Source of the DNA: Platerodrilus igneus
Taxonomy: Eukaryota; Arthropoda; Insecta; Coleoptera; Lycidae
NCBI GenBank assembly: GCA_036346225.1
Contig: JARFIW010001324.1
Span: forward strand, 186,001-250,000
Length of the DNA: 64,000 nucleotides
Direction of reading: 5' to 3'
In this document: positions 1 to 10,307 of the stretch, one piece after another
Layout of the letters: each line of letters opens with the position of its first letter
Position numbering within the stretch: the stretch's first letter is position 1
Made by a program: the position numbers and the translations under genes
Notes under the pieces: generated by a model
Database searches by the model: none
The model's input: the letters and a program-made list of their open reading frames with translations, nothing else
What the model was told of the DNA's origin: nothing

Positions 1-929
1 ATTTACCAGCTGGGTAAGTGACTTTATTAGTTATTTTCATTTCACCTTACTGTTAATCACGTTCCGTTACCGATGCTCATACTGTGTCAGGGCTATTTCT
101 AAGGAAAGTCAAATATTACAATTTATATTACATTTAATTTGCATCTAGTAAAGGGGTTATAATAACACCGGCAACAAATATTTTACAATCTAAATCTATT
201 GATATGTTATATGCTAAAAACCACATTACAATTTTGTTAGAAATGTTTAAAAACGCAAATGAGAAGAATGCGACGAAATTTTTCGTTATATTTTTTTGGA
301 TTCGTAGAATGTTCGTGAAAGCCCTTGATATTAAACTGTGAATGTCAAGATTAGTAAAACGCCAACGCTAAGTATATCGTTCAAATTGTTGAGCCACTTC
401 TGTACAGAATTATTATAAAATATCTTTTTTTTTAAATAGTTAGATTCTCTTATAACCTCGATTAGTACAAAATTTTCGGATGACAATAATCCGGCATTTT
501 CGATATATAAATTGCTTCCTCATAACGTAAGAAATATTTCTTATGGAGATTACCTTAAATCTGTCAATGTAATTGATTATCATTATCAAATAGATAATTT
601 TAAGTTGGTTTTATTTTTGAACAAATAAAAATGACTTGAAAATAAATGAAAACACATCAATATTAAAGTTATTAGACCATTCTGAACTTTACCATTCTGT
701 TGATAAAGCCATCGAAATATTTGTTTGCTTACCGCCAATCATGTGTACGATCGAATGACTGTTCAGTACCAACTCTTCGTAGAGTGAAAACGTGGATTCG
801 ATCTACAATTAGAGAAGATGGTTTACATAGACTCTGTTTAATGAGTGTTCACCGAGAATTTGTGAAAAAGAAATAAAACATTTATTGATGATTAATATGA
901 AAAAGACATCAGAAACTTTATCATCATTT
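1..929. other. AT-rich stretch without recognisable gene
   Basis: I read all frames and saw no coding stretch, repeat array or RNA fold that I can support. The sequence is AT-rich with scattered stops. Confidence 0.5.
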
Positions 930-1682
930 TGTTTTCGACATTACTTAAGGTCGGTTTGACTCAGTTCTAACTTTTTTTCTATTCTATACCAATATAAAAA
1001 GTTCTACATGCGCTTCACAACCTAAATTTCTAATAATTTGACTAATATAGCTTGGTCTAGGTCTTCCTATACCCTTCTATCTTTTCTTATCTGCCTGGTT
1101 CTACATAGATATTAGCAACCTAATGGTTGTTAAAGAACTCCAACATGTTTATATGATTCCCATTTATAAGTAAATAAAATATTACCTGGCTATCCCCTCC
1201 AAAAAAGGAAAAGTGTTAAAGTATATGTTATGGTAAGGCTGAAGCAACGAATCGTTGCCAACATGCCAGACCGCTAACTAATTGTGAGTTATGTCATGGA
1301 GACGTTTATTAAGTTATATGTTATTGTATGGCTTAGGCAACGAATGGCTGCCAACATGCCAGACCGTTAACTAATTGTGAGTTATGTCATGGAAACCTTA
1401 ATAAAATTATATGTTTTGGTAAGGCTTAAACAGCGAATTTCTGCCAACATGCCCGACCGCTAACTAATTGTGAGTTATGTCATGTTGACGTTTATTAAAT
1501 TATATGTCATGGTAAGGTTTAAGCAACGAATCGCTACCAACATACCAATTGTGAGTTAAGTCATGGTGACATTTAGTTAACTGATTTTATTTATTTTTTT
1601 AGTTTCGTTTTCGAACTTACTTAAGGTCGGTTTGACGCAGCTCTAAATTCATTTCTATTCTGAGCTAGTCTAAAAAGTCCAC
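930..1682. repeat. Direct repeats of about 77 bp flanking a tandem array
   Basis: A segment at 930-1006 containing TTACTTAAGGTCGGTTTGAC recurs in the same orientation at 1606-1682, offset by 676 bp, with the following TTCTATTCT block also shared. The 93-bp tandem array lies between them. The pair could be the ends of a small repeat element or an older, larger duplication unit. Neither copy codes for anything visible. Confidence 0.7.
1225..1577. repeat. Tandem array, about four copies of a 93-bp unit
   Basis: Units start at 1225, 1318, 1411 and 1504, exactly 93 bp apart. Each carries the blocks GCCAACATGCC and CTAATTGTGAGTTATGTCAT. The fourth unit has lost the GACCGCTAACT part. A period of 93 bp is divisible by three, but the unit contains stops in the frames I checked. 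It is best read as a minisatellite. Confidence 0.85.
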
Positions 1683-1786
1683 TGATATGTAGACTTTTTA
1701 ATTAAAAACTAGAGAACAAATAATTGTATTAAATTAATTTTTTATTATAAACATTCAAAATTGTATAATATTTGAACTACTGTGTA

Positions 1787-3434
1787 CACTGAGAAAAGTG
1801 ATTTGGTTGATACAACCAATTCTGTTGTTTTGAAGAGTAAAGCATTTGATCAAGTATTTTTTAGTCGTTCTAAACGAAACTATATTCACTGAACCGCTTG
1901 TAGATGGTTAAACTAACATCAAAAATTAGTTGACTTAAATTTGTTTGTTTGAATGCATAATAACAGTTGGTTAATAAAAGAATGCAAAAGTAAATTTCAT
2001 TCAACATCAGTCGTATTTAATATAAACTAATATTGTCAACAAATTTCATATTTTAGTCCAATACTACATTAATGTTGAAAAAAATCCATTTTAGTTAAAT
2101 GAATGAAGAAAAAGTGTCAAATGAACACGTTTTGTAACAAATTTAATATTGGAACAAACGTCTCTAGCTTATTGATTTAAATAAACTACGATTGCCAAAT
2201 CAAACGTCGACGTTATTTGTTGAACGCAACGGTATTGTACGTCTCCGATGCTACGTATTGGATGTACAGCGCACGCACAATATATTTAATATACTGGTAA
2301 CCTTCGACTGCGACACGTCAACATGGCGTCAAGCGTTATTTAGCATTGTTTATTGTGTTAGTTTCCAAAAAAGTATTTCAACTAACTGTAAAAATACATG
2401 GAAGATAAATTTAGTATGCTGTACTATGTTTAAACAAAACCTTTTCGTCTAAAAACACGTAAGCACATTTCTATAAATTAGTCTTATTGCCCATAACTCA
2501 ATGCCGTTGTTTTTAGCATTCAACTATATAAGCGAACGTATAACTTCAAAGATCAATGACAACCTCAAGGAATAAACAAACTTTCAATAATCAGTGTCAG
2601 TTTTATAAAATTGAAGTGGAAGCTAAACTGAAAATTATGCACGATGAACTAGGGTTAATGTAACATTCAAGGTGAGATTTGAATCAATATACAACTTGAT
2701 AATGTGACTGAATGAAGTTATTTTAAATCAATATTTTTTTAAAATCTGTTAGGGATTAACAAACTAATTTGTTGATCGCCAAGTTGTATTAAAAAAAATG
2801 GTTAAAATAACTTCATTAAGCCGGAATCGATCAAGCTGGATATTGAATCAAACTACCTTGGATGTTTAAACTAATTCTATTTCTAAACAATGTGCAACGC
2901 AACGAAATGATTGATTTGACAGCTAAATGTTTCAATTCAACACAATAAAAGTTTGATTAAACCAAAAATGTTATTACTTTAACCTTATTAGCCACTTAGC
3001 TTAATAACTATTATCTGCTCAACATATGGGTTAGTTAAACCAATGACGCTTTTTGGTTAGTTGAAAAATTTTAATAGTTTGTTGTAATGCTACAAACCCT
3101 TTCAAGTATTTGCTTCAATGATTTTTATATGTAAGTGGGATATTCAACGTGTTGATTTAACACAACAGTTTATTTGATAAAAGTATTAAATAATTCAAAT
3201 CAAACCTACAAGCAATTGAAGTAACGATACCTAACATTCAAGTTACATTAATAGCGATTTGAGTAAATGCCATAATCATTGTGGTGCAAATTTAGGTTTG
3301 TTTGCTTCAAAATCGGTTTTCCAACATTTTATTATGTTCTATTTAATGCATATAGATCATTGTTTATATACAAACCAAAATTCTAGTTGAATCAACTAAT
3401 TTTCAGTTGAAGCAACAAAATCCTTTTTTCAGTG
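1787..3434. mobile_element. Non-autonomous DNA transposon with CACTG terminal inverted repeats
   Basis: The left end reads CACTGAGAAAAGTGATTTGG at 1787. The right end, read on the other strand from 3434, is CACTGAAAAAAGGATTTTGT. Both ends are flanked by TA, consistent with a 2-bp target duplication, though TA is common here. The ends are followed inward by repeated GTTGA/TCAAC-rich motifs, like the subterminal repeats of CACTA-type elements. I found no transposase inside. A short open stretch at 2192-2452 has no recognisable motif. CACTA-like is my best guess, and a mariner-like element is not excluded. Confidence 0.6.
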
Positions 3435-4760
3435 TATTAGTAATACAATGTCCAGCATCTGTTGCGGTATGTAAAAATATGTCATTTCCTTTGTATGATT
3501 TGTATGATTTGATTGATATCTTTTTAAATAAAAAAGTTATATTTTATTCGAACTGTGCAATTGTCAGTCGTTAAGATGCTTCTAAATCTCTTTAAAATAC
3601 TTATTGCTTTACCGTAATTCCCTTATATTTACTTACTCGCATACCCTACACTGTTTTATAAAATTTTTGACTTCATATTTCAGTTTTGTATAAAACCAAT
3701 GACAGTATAAATATATTATAATATGTGTGATGAAAATATTAAATTTTTTTATGAAACTCATGAACATATTAGATTAGAAAATTAAAAATGTACCCACAGA
3801 TTAATTATAGTCATGTAATATTGCATCTCTCCCATATGAAAATAGAAACGTTCCTAAAATACAAATTCTCAACTTCTTGTCTTTCTCTGAACATCCCCCC
3901 CCTCCCCCCAATATTATATGGGCGCGGATATCACAGTTGGTTAATCTCTAACATAAAAACAATCTGCCAAAACTGTAGCGTTTTTGTTCAACTCGATAAG
4001 ACAGAAAATGTTTTTAATTGTTGACACATAATATTGCATTTACAATTTCAGTTTTGCACCGACAGTTTAATACTAACCGAATACGTGAGCAAAGTTCTGA
4101 CATAAGTGTATAGAACCCCTAAAATTTTAGAGGTTATAGATAATCGCGTCGCGCCGTAGGTGTTTCAATATTTCGGTGACTAAGAAAAAGATAGTTTATT
4201 TTCTTAGAATACTCATTATTAAAGTCTGAATCTCATGGTATTCTACGCCACTAGGTATATGCAAACGTATTAAAAGCCATTAAAAACTATCTCGAAGTTG
4301 ATAGCGTAATAAATCTACATGCTATCTAAGGCATTTCTCATTTAAACGAAGTGCTATTCATGAAAGCGGAAAATTTAAGATGAATACGGAAGGTATGGCA
4401 ATTGACTTTTAACAATTTTCAAAAACGAAATGCCATCGTTTAGAACTTCTCTTAAAATACTTCGCGTAGCTTAAGTTTATCGTAGCAAGTGTTAACTATA
4501 CTAATAGTTTCAGAAAGAAGACCAATGCTATAAAAGGTTAAAATGCAGGTTCGGAAGTAATTAAGCTTTATTCGACAATAAAGTAGAAAATATTTAGTCA
4601 CGTTCCATTTAATATTCGTAGATAAAGCTCAAAATAGAACACAAAAGCTACTGAAGACGAATTGAGCTATAATTGTTGAGGATTATGAATCCTAGTGTTT
4701 AGTTGAAGTAATGATTAGTCCAGTAAAATGACAAAATTTAGAGGAAATAATACTGACTGG
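3435..4760. other. AT-rich stretch with a faint old dispersed repeat
   Basis: No gene is visible. The part around 4240-4400 is weakly similar to 17030-17185: both share a CGYAATAAATCTRCATGCT block and flanking order. This suggests two very old copies of one unnamed repeat. Confidence 0.35.
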
Positions 4761-5485
4761 GCTGAAACTTTGTAAACAGGCTTGTTTTCGGGTACTATTT
4801 AACATATTAAAAGTCCCCATGCCTAGACGCTACGTTGCGGACAGGAAAGGGTCCAAAAGGTCCAAAAAATCAATTTTTCGCAAATAACTCGGAAAATATC
4901 AACTTTACGGAAATTTATGTTAATATCAAAACTGTAGCTTACAAAATTCCACACAATTTCACTTTTTACTCAAGTCTGTAGGACCAAATGGAGCAGAGAT
5001 ATAATTTTTTAAACATCGGTAGTTTTCCGACACAACGAAAACGCGTACGCATGTCGCGCATTTTTCACTAATATCTCAAAGATGGACTCTCGAATCGAAA
5101 AATGTTTTAAATAAATGTTGCAGAGAATCTAATTACGAACAATTTGGGTTTTTTCGCCAAGTTATTAATTAAAAGACATTTTTTTGTTATAGTGGATGCT
5201 TTGCATGTAAAAATCAGTATTACCTCTGAAAGTATTGGTCGTACACATACAGTAGGTGTAATGGAAGTAGAAGAGAATGAAATTTTGAACATGTTGATGT
5301 TTGCATGAATCCATTTTGGTAAAGATAACTCGACGTTAAGAGCAAAAAACCTGAAAAAATGTCATTTTTGAGTGCACTTTGGAAAAAACTTTTCCTGATT
5401 GGTTGAAGGCATTAATGTTATGCATTTTCTTAAAGATGATTTAATTATCTTTAAAATGAGACGTAGAGATTTTTTCATTAAAACG
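4761..5485. other. Non-coding stretch, no feature recognised
   Basis: The stretch 4800-5300 has repeat-like wording (AATAACTCGGAAAATATC) but no second copy in this window. The reverse-strand open stretch at 5107-5292 has no recognisable domain. Confidence 0.35.
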
Positions 5486-5516
<31 letters not shown>

Positions 5517-5727
5517 ATAGTGAATAAGATGAAATAATAACTTAGACTTTTATGCAAAGCCCAAATAATCATTTAAAATCGAGCTAGTAATTGAAACATG
5601 GAAAATATAAGGTCTTAGACAGGACCTGAACCTGTATCCTGGTTTTGCCGGAACCATACGTTTACCAATTACGCCACCAAGACCGATGACGAAAATTGGG
5701 AAATTTACAAATTTAAATCGTGTACAC
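5486..5727 (-). mobile_element. SINE-1, tRNA-derived, copy A with (TA)n tail
   Basis: Read on the minus strand, a leader beginning near TGTACACGATTT is followed by a tRNA-like head at 5684-5611. Its box A is TGGCGTAATTGG and its box B is GGTTCAGGTCC. The body ends in a TTATTTCATCTTATT motif and a (TA)n tract at 5486-5513. The same order of parts occurs at 51913-52181 on the plus strand, which defines the family. The internal pol III promoter would drive transcription. Mutations in the head suggest an old copy. Confidence 0.75.
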
Positions 5728-5809
5728 AACATTATAATGTCCGAGAAAAAAAATTCTTGACATCGAATGCACTATATTGCATGTAATACATGTAAAAATT
5801 ATACTTGAT

Positions 5810-6347
5810 GAGTTTTTTAAAGTGTTACAGGTGGATATTTTTAAACAAAATAAATTTTTTTGTTAAATTGTCCTGACGTACTTATAATTGTGAGACAGGG
5901 GGACATATTTGACATTTCTCCCTTACCCTAATTTGAGAGGTCAGGGATATCTTTGGATTTTTAAATGTAATGATGGAAAATGTCCTTATAAAATTCGAAT
6001 CTAGGTAAAAACTAAGTATGTGTACAAAAAATATTGATTTCCTCTGTTTTCAACGGTTTTCAAGTATCCCATTCAAATGATTACGTTGTTTATTGATTCA
6101 TAATTTTTAGTATTTAAACTTAACAAATTATAATTCTGTACCTGAAAGAGCCAATTAGTACTTTTTTTGCACACACACTTAGTTTTTACCTAGATTAAAA
6201 CCTTTTTATGCAAATTTTTAAAGAAAAATCCACCCCTCCCATAAAATAGGGTAAGGGAAAATGTCAAAAATATGTGTAAATATGTCTACTTAGGAATAGT
6301 TAACAAAACATTTTCAAGATATCTCCTTTCAATACTTTAAAAAACTC
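5810..6347. mobile_element. Fold-back (long inverted repeat) element
   Basis: The sequence starting GAGTTTTTTAAAGTGTTAC at 5810 is mirrored on the other strand from 6347 (GAGTTTTTTAAAGTATTG). The complementarity continues inward through CCCTTACCCTA, AGGTAAAAACTAAGT and a T-rich tail, giving imperfect arms of about 190-235 bp around a loop of roughly 110 bp. No ORF is visible inside. It resembles a MITE or fold-back transposon. I could not identify a target duplication. Confidence 0.65.
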
Positions 6348-7002
6348 TTTTGGTAGTTGTAAGATGACACATTTTGCTGTTTTCACCATTTTCGCCATTT
6401 TCAAAAGTTTATTTTTATTGGGTGGATCTGAATGAAATCAAATTACCACTAAGAAGAAATAATAACAAATAGGGCACTAACAGCAGCTATAAAAACAACT
6501 CCATTGACAGTAATGCAATTTTTGCAGATCTAATAATGATGTGAAAGATTTGAATATTTGATTAAAGCAACTATAAGAATTGCTGAATGATCAATGTTAT
6601 CGTAGTGAAAAAAATCATTAAAGGGCTTACTTCAGCACTAAACATAAATGGCAATTCTATTTAAAATAAATGAGAAGATTTCAGTTCCTAGTTTGTACTC
6701 ATATTGTTTAAACTTTTAAGATACATGACTAAATACCTACATTTTTTACTTTTAACCAAGAAAAATTGATAAATTACAATGACGCTAGAGGGATACAACT
6801 TCTTGCACTTCTACGAGATCAAAAGAAGTAGGTACACTTTTTAAAAACTTATCCGTGCACTTAAGTCGTAACATTCGTTAAAATGTTTGTTTTGAAATTT
6901 TCTTTTGATTTGGATATTTTGCAGAAGGAACTAAAAACAACAATTTCCTTAAATACTAGCTCATTACAGATTTATTATTAAATATAAAAATAAACAAATT
7001 TT
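6348..7002. other. Upstream flank of the two-gene cassette
   Basis: No gene is visible. This is where a left terminal repeat for the cassette would be expected. I found no convincing match to the CACTG ends, only a weak GTGAAAAAAATCATT near 6605. Confidence 0.35.
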
Positions 7003-8861
7003 ATTATAGAAAATGATATAGATATGGAGGCTTTTAATGAATTAACAGATGATGTAATAAAAGAACTAATACCTAAAATTGGACCGCGGACGTTATTTTT
7101 AAAAATATATCGAAAACATAAATGGGCCAAACTAAGATCACTCGAAGGAGATACATCTACAGATGCAGCTTCTCTTGCTTTATCAAATTGTGGTTCCTAA
7201 TTATCACCTGCAAATTCTGATATTGAAGACTTCTCATTTTCTTGTAAGTAACCTTTTCTTAAATGGAACACTAGTAGTATTGTTTAGGCAACCCTTGGCC
7301 TGATGCTATTTTAGGATTAAATACCATAGAGATACAAAATTTACCTGCTGAACGGACTAGAAAGGAAGCTATTGATAAAGCAGAAAAAGAAACCAATTTA
7401 AAAAATTATTTATCAATATTCCAGAAAGGAAAAGCAATCCTAAGCTTTTATGAGAAAAATAAAACTCTTACACACAATATGCGTTATAAATTGGCAGAAG
7501 TTATAGAAAATAAAATTGCAGATGATGTTGATAAAAGGTTCGTAGTACCGCAATAAACATAAAAGTAATTCGAAGTTTTTCTTTTAAGATTTCTGTTGAA
7601 AGGTTTAATTTATTAGCAAATGCAGTTGTTTCAATATTTCCTTCTGAAATCAAGGTAACCTGTTGTTTTACCATCTTTTAATTTGCTTGACCTTAAATTC
7701 AATTGAATTTTTAGGAACTATACTTTTCAGTAGCTTACAAAAAAAAATTTCTGGGTTTTTTAATAAAGTAGGATGTGGAAAATTATTCAGAAAATATTAT
7801 AACGTTCGGCGAAAAATGCGTGACAGCGGTTTCTTGGCTCCGATAAAACATGAAGTAGTAAACCAATCGAATCCTGATTCTCATGTAAACTGTTCAGAAA
7901 GCGAATTAGATAAAGAAAACCTAAACTGGCTAAGAAACTCCATTGAACCATGGACGTCAATTATAGATAGATGTGAAAAACTTATCTACCTAGGAGTCTA
8001 TGTAGAAGTAAACCCATCAATGAATATTTTAATGCATCTACGGCATTAAAATTAAATTTAGGATATACTTTGGTAATATTTAAAAACTTGGTTAACAACC
8101 TCATTGAGCATCTGTATTCTTTTTAGCTTCAGAAAGATTTCCATATTAAGTTTCCACAGTTAGAAACAAAATTATTTTCTAATTTTACTGAATTTTTTAA
8201 AAACTTATTAAAATATGCAAAATCATTAAATAACAGTGCTGTTCATGATTATTTGAAAACATTTGAGTCTCAATTGAATGAAGGTAAAGCTAATACGATA
8301 TGTTTTACAGTGTGTATGTGTGTGCTCATTATTGTAGATTCGTATTCCTGTCATGTACTGTTTTTTTTGCCAATGCTAATGAAATCAGTAATAGTTATAA
8401 AACAAAAAAACAAAGATACAAAGGAAAATGAGTTTTGGAAACCTTCAACGATGGAAATATGTGAAGGATTTATTCTGCATGTTAAAGTACTTTTTCAACT
8501 GTCATTTTATAAAATTAATGTTTATTTTTTTTAGATTGTTGCTGAAATAAAACCTGCACTAGAACGAAAAAGAAATAAATTAGCCATCTATGGTCTGGCT
8601 CAACAACCTACGCCTGCTTTTGTTGAACCTTTTTTAGAAACCATTAAAGCATTTTACGTTTCAATTGACGAGGTGCTGTATTAAGTCCCAACACCTCTAA
8701 AAGAAGCCGATGTGACTTTTGGCCTTGTGCATGCTGAGTATCCAAAAGAAGCGGAATAAGTATGGTTACTTATTCAAAAATCTCTTAACGATTTGGAAAC
8801 TAAGTATGATTCTAAGTATTCAGCAGTAGAAACTATTATAAACACAATTATTTTGTTTTAA
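7003..8861 (+). pseudogene. Seven-exon relic of a SAM-like orphan protein (cassette gene 1)
   Basis: Exons can be joined at good GT-AG sites: 7003-7243, 7288-7541, 7589-7654, 7715-8072, 8127-8283, 8338-8486 and 8535-8861, with introns of 44, 47, 60, 54, 54 and 48 bp. The start used is ATG 7024. The N-terminus (ELTDDVIKELIPKIGPRT) looks like a SAM domain. The middle carries KLFRKYYNVRRKMR and WLRNSIEPW. The C-terminal half carries LGYTL, KDFHIKFP, FILHVK, IKAFYVSIDEVLY and TPLKEADVTFGLVHAEYP. From memory this order matches the uncharacterised animal family PTHR31025, whose function I do not know. Breaks: in-frame stops at 7198, 8682 and 8757, a shift in the A-run near 7740, and another near 8018. 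Retained introns mean the copy arose at DNA level, not by retroposition. Confidence 0.75.
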
Positions 8862-9985
8862 ATGTAAAAATAATTTTCCATCTATAACATCTTTGGTGTT
8901 GCATTTAAAAATTCAATATCGATGTGACAATAACAGTACTTACCGTTGTTGTCAAAGTAACTGTGTTAGAGATTTTTCTACCTTTAAATCATTTAAACAC
9001 CATGTAAAATATAAGCATATATTAGATCAAACTCATAATCTTTTAAACAAAAATTATACTATATCAAATGTTATGAGTAACTTACGTCCTCAAAAAATTA
9101 TTAATACTCCTTTGATATTAGTTGTAACAGTAGAAGCATGGAATATGTCATTAACTTCATCAATTGTCGAAACTTTTAATGACATGTTAAATCATGAATG
9201 TATGTCATTTTTATCTGAACTTTACCATTTGTCTTCAGTTCCGCGAAAATATATTCAGGATATAGTAGATTTTGTTTCTGAATTTCTAAATGGTGGTTTT
9301 GTAGATATTCATTAAACAATTCATATTAGACATTTTTATAAAGCATACACTTTAAGAAATATATCATTTCTGATGTTGGTTGTCTGTTTAATAATTTGAT
9401 AAATTCTTTTAATGAATATAAAACAGAGTATCTTCGAACAAAAAAATTTGAAAATGATAAATTTTATATCAAGCCTGTAGAATTTATCATAGGTGAACGA
9501 AAAAAAGAATCGATTGATCCAGATGTGAAACACTACTGCTTAAGTGTGAAAAGGTTAGAGGTCAATTTATTCCTCTTACTTTAGTTTTAGCTGAACTATT
9601 TAAAATTGATAGTACGTACAGTGATATGTTAGTGTACATTAATAAACTGAAAAACTAAGATTTAATGTGCAATGTATATCAGTCACCTCATTTTCGGAGC
9701 ATTTTAAAGTTACCAGTAGCAAATTAGTTCTACCACTATTAATGTACTATGATGAATTTGAGTGTGGCAATCCATTGGGTTCTCATTCTGGGAAACAAAA
9801 ATTAGGGGCAGTTTATGTTAGTTTTCCAACAATCCCACCACAGTAATGATAGAAAAGAATTTGGAAATAATGCAGTTTTTAGAATTTTGGTAGATGAATT
9901 TATTGGCGTTGGAGAAATCAGGATTTAACTTTGTGTCAAAACAATATGGGTTTATTGAAATTTGTTTTGTTTTAATTCTTATACT
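8839..9985 (+). pseudogene. C2H2-finger plus NPLGSH-type orphan protein relic (cassette gene 2)
   Basis: The reading begins without a visible ATG. A first finger-like part (CFKCKNNF...HLK) is followed by a second finger CCQSNC...HHVKYKH ending near 9025. Then come FLSELYHL and VPRKYIQDIVDFVSEF, a stop at 9313, EYKTEYLR at about 9414, GQFIPLTLVLAELF near 9560-9603, and LPLLMYYDEF followed by CGNPLGSHSGKQKLGAVY at 9763-9816. DRKEFGNNAVF is at 9848. From memory this series defines a multi-copy, uncharacterised animal protein family with N-terminal zinc fingers. Several frameshifts and stops (9841-9849), plus loss of the segment between IPPQ and DRKEF, make it a pseudogene. It lies in the same orientation directly behind gene 1, and their coding segments touch or overlap by about 20 bp. 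Confidence 0.7.
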
Positions 9986-10029
9986 GATGTAACAAAATGA
10001 ATATGTCTGCTTAAGTAATAATATTGCTT

Positions 10030-10247
10030 ACTATAACCAAAGTATTTACATTCTGAATAAAAAATTTGTTGATTGAACAAAATGCCCATGTGTCCTACCA
10101 ACTAATTATTTAGTTCATGCAACTAAAAACCATACAACATATACCTATTTGTTGTTGTAACTAAAAGTTCTGTTGAGGCTATAGCTACCAATATGTCTTT
10201 GTTGTTGTAACAATTTTTTTTTGTGGCAACATATTATTTTTCTGAGT
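10030..10247. repeat. Right terminal region of a CACTG-like transposon
   Basis: Read on the minus strand from about 10247, the end is ACTCAGAAAAATAATATGTTG. It resembles the inverted-repeat ends of the element at 1787-3434 and is also followed inward by GTTGTTGTAAC and CAACTAA motifs. TA follows it on the outside. It lies immediately downstream of the two-gene cassette and could be the cassette's right end. Confidence 0.45.
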
Positions 10248-10307
10248 ATATATTTCAAGTCCAATACAATTGATGAAACAATTTCACATGTTAAAAATTT
10301 TTAGTAG

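Noticed and set aside
1225..1577. CRISPR-like array
   Set aside because: Units are contiguous 93-bp tandem repeats without unique spacers, in eukaryotic DNA.
2192..2452. 86-codon open stretch in the CACTG element
   Set aside because: No domain or codon pattern. Expected by chance, and not resembling a transposase.
6600..6625. GTAGTGAAAAAAATCATT as the missing left terminal repeat of the cassette
   Set aside because: The match to CACTG ends is short, lacks the CACTG core and has no GTTG-rich subterminal region.
9336..9533. Minus-strand open stretch of 65 codons
   Set aside because: It is the antisense shadow of the C2H2 gene relic, which has recognisable motifs on the plus strand.
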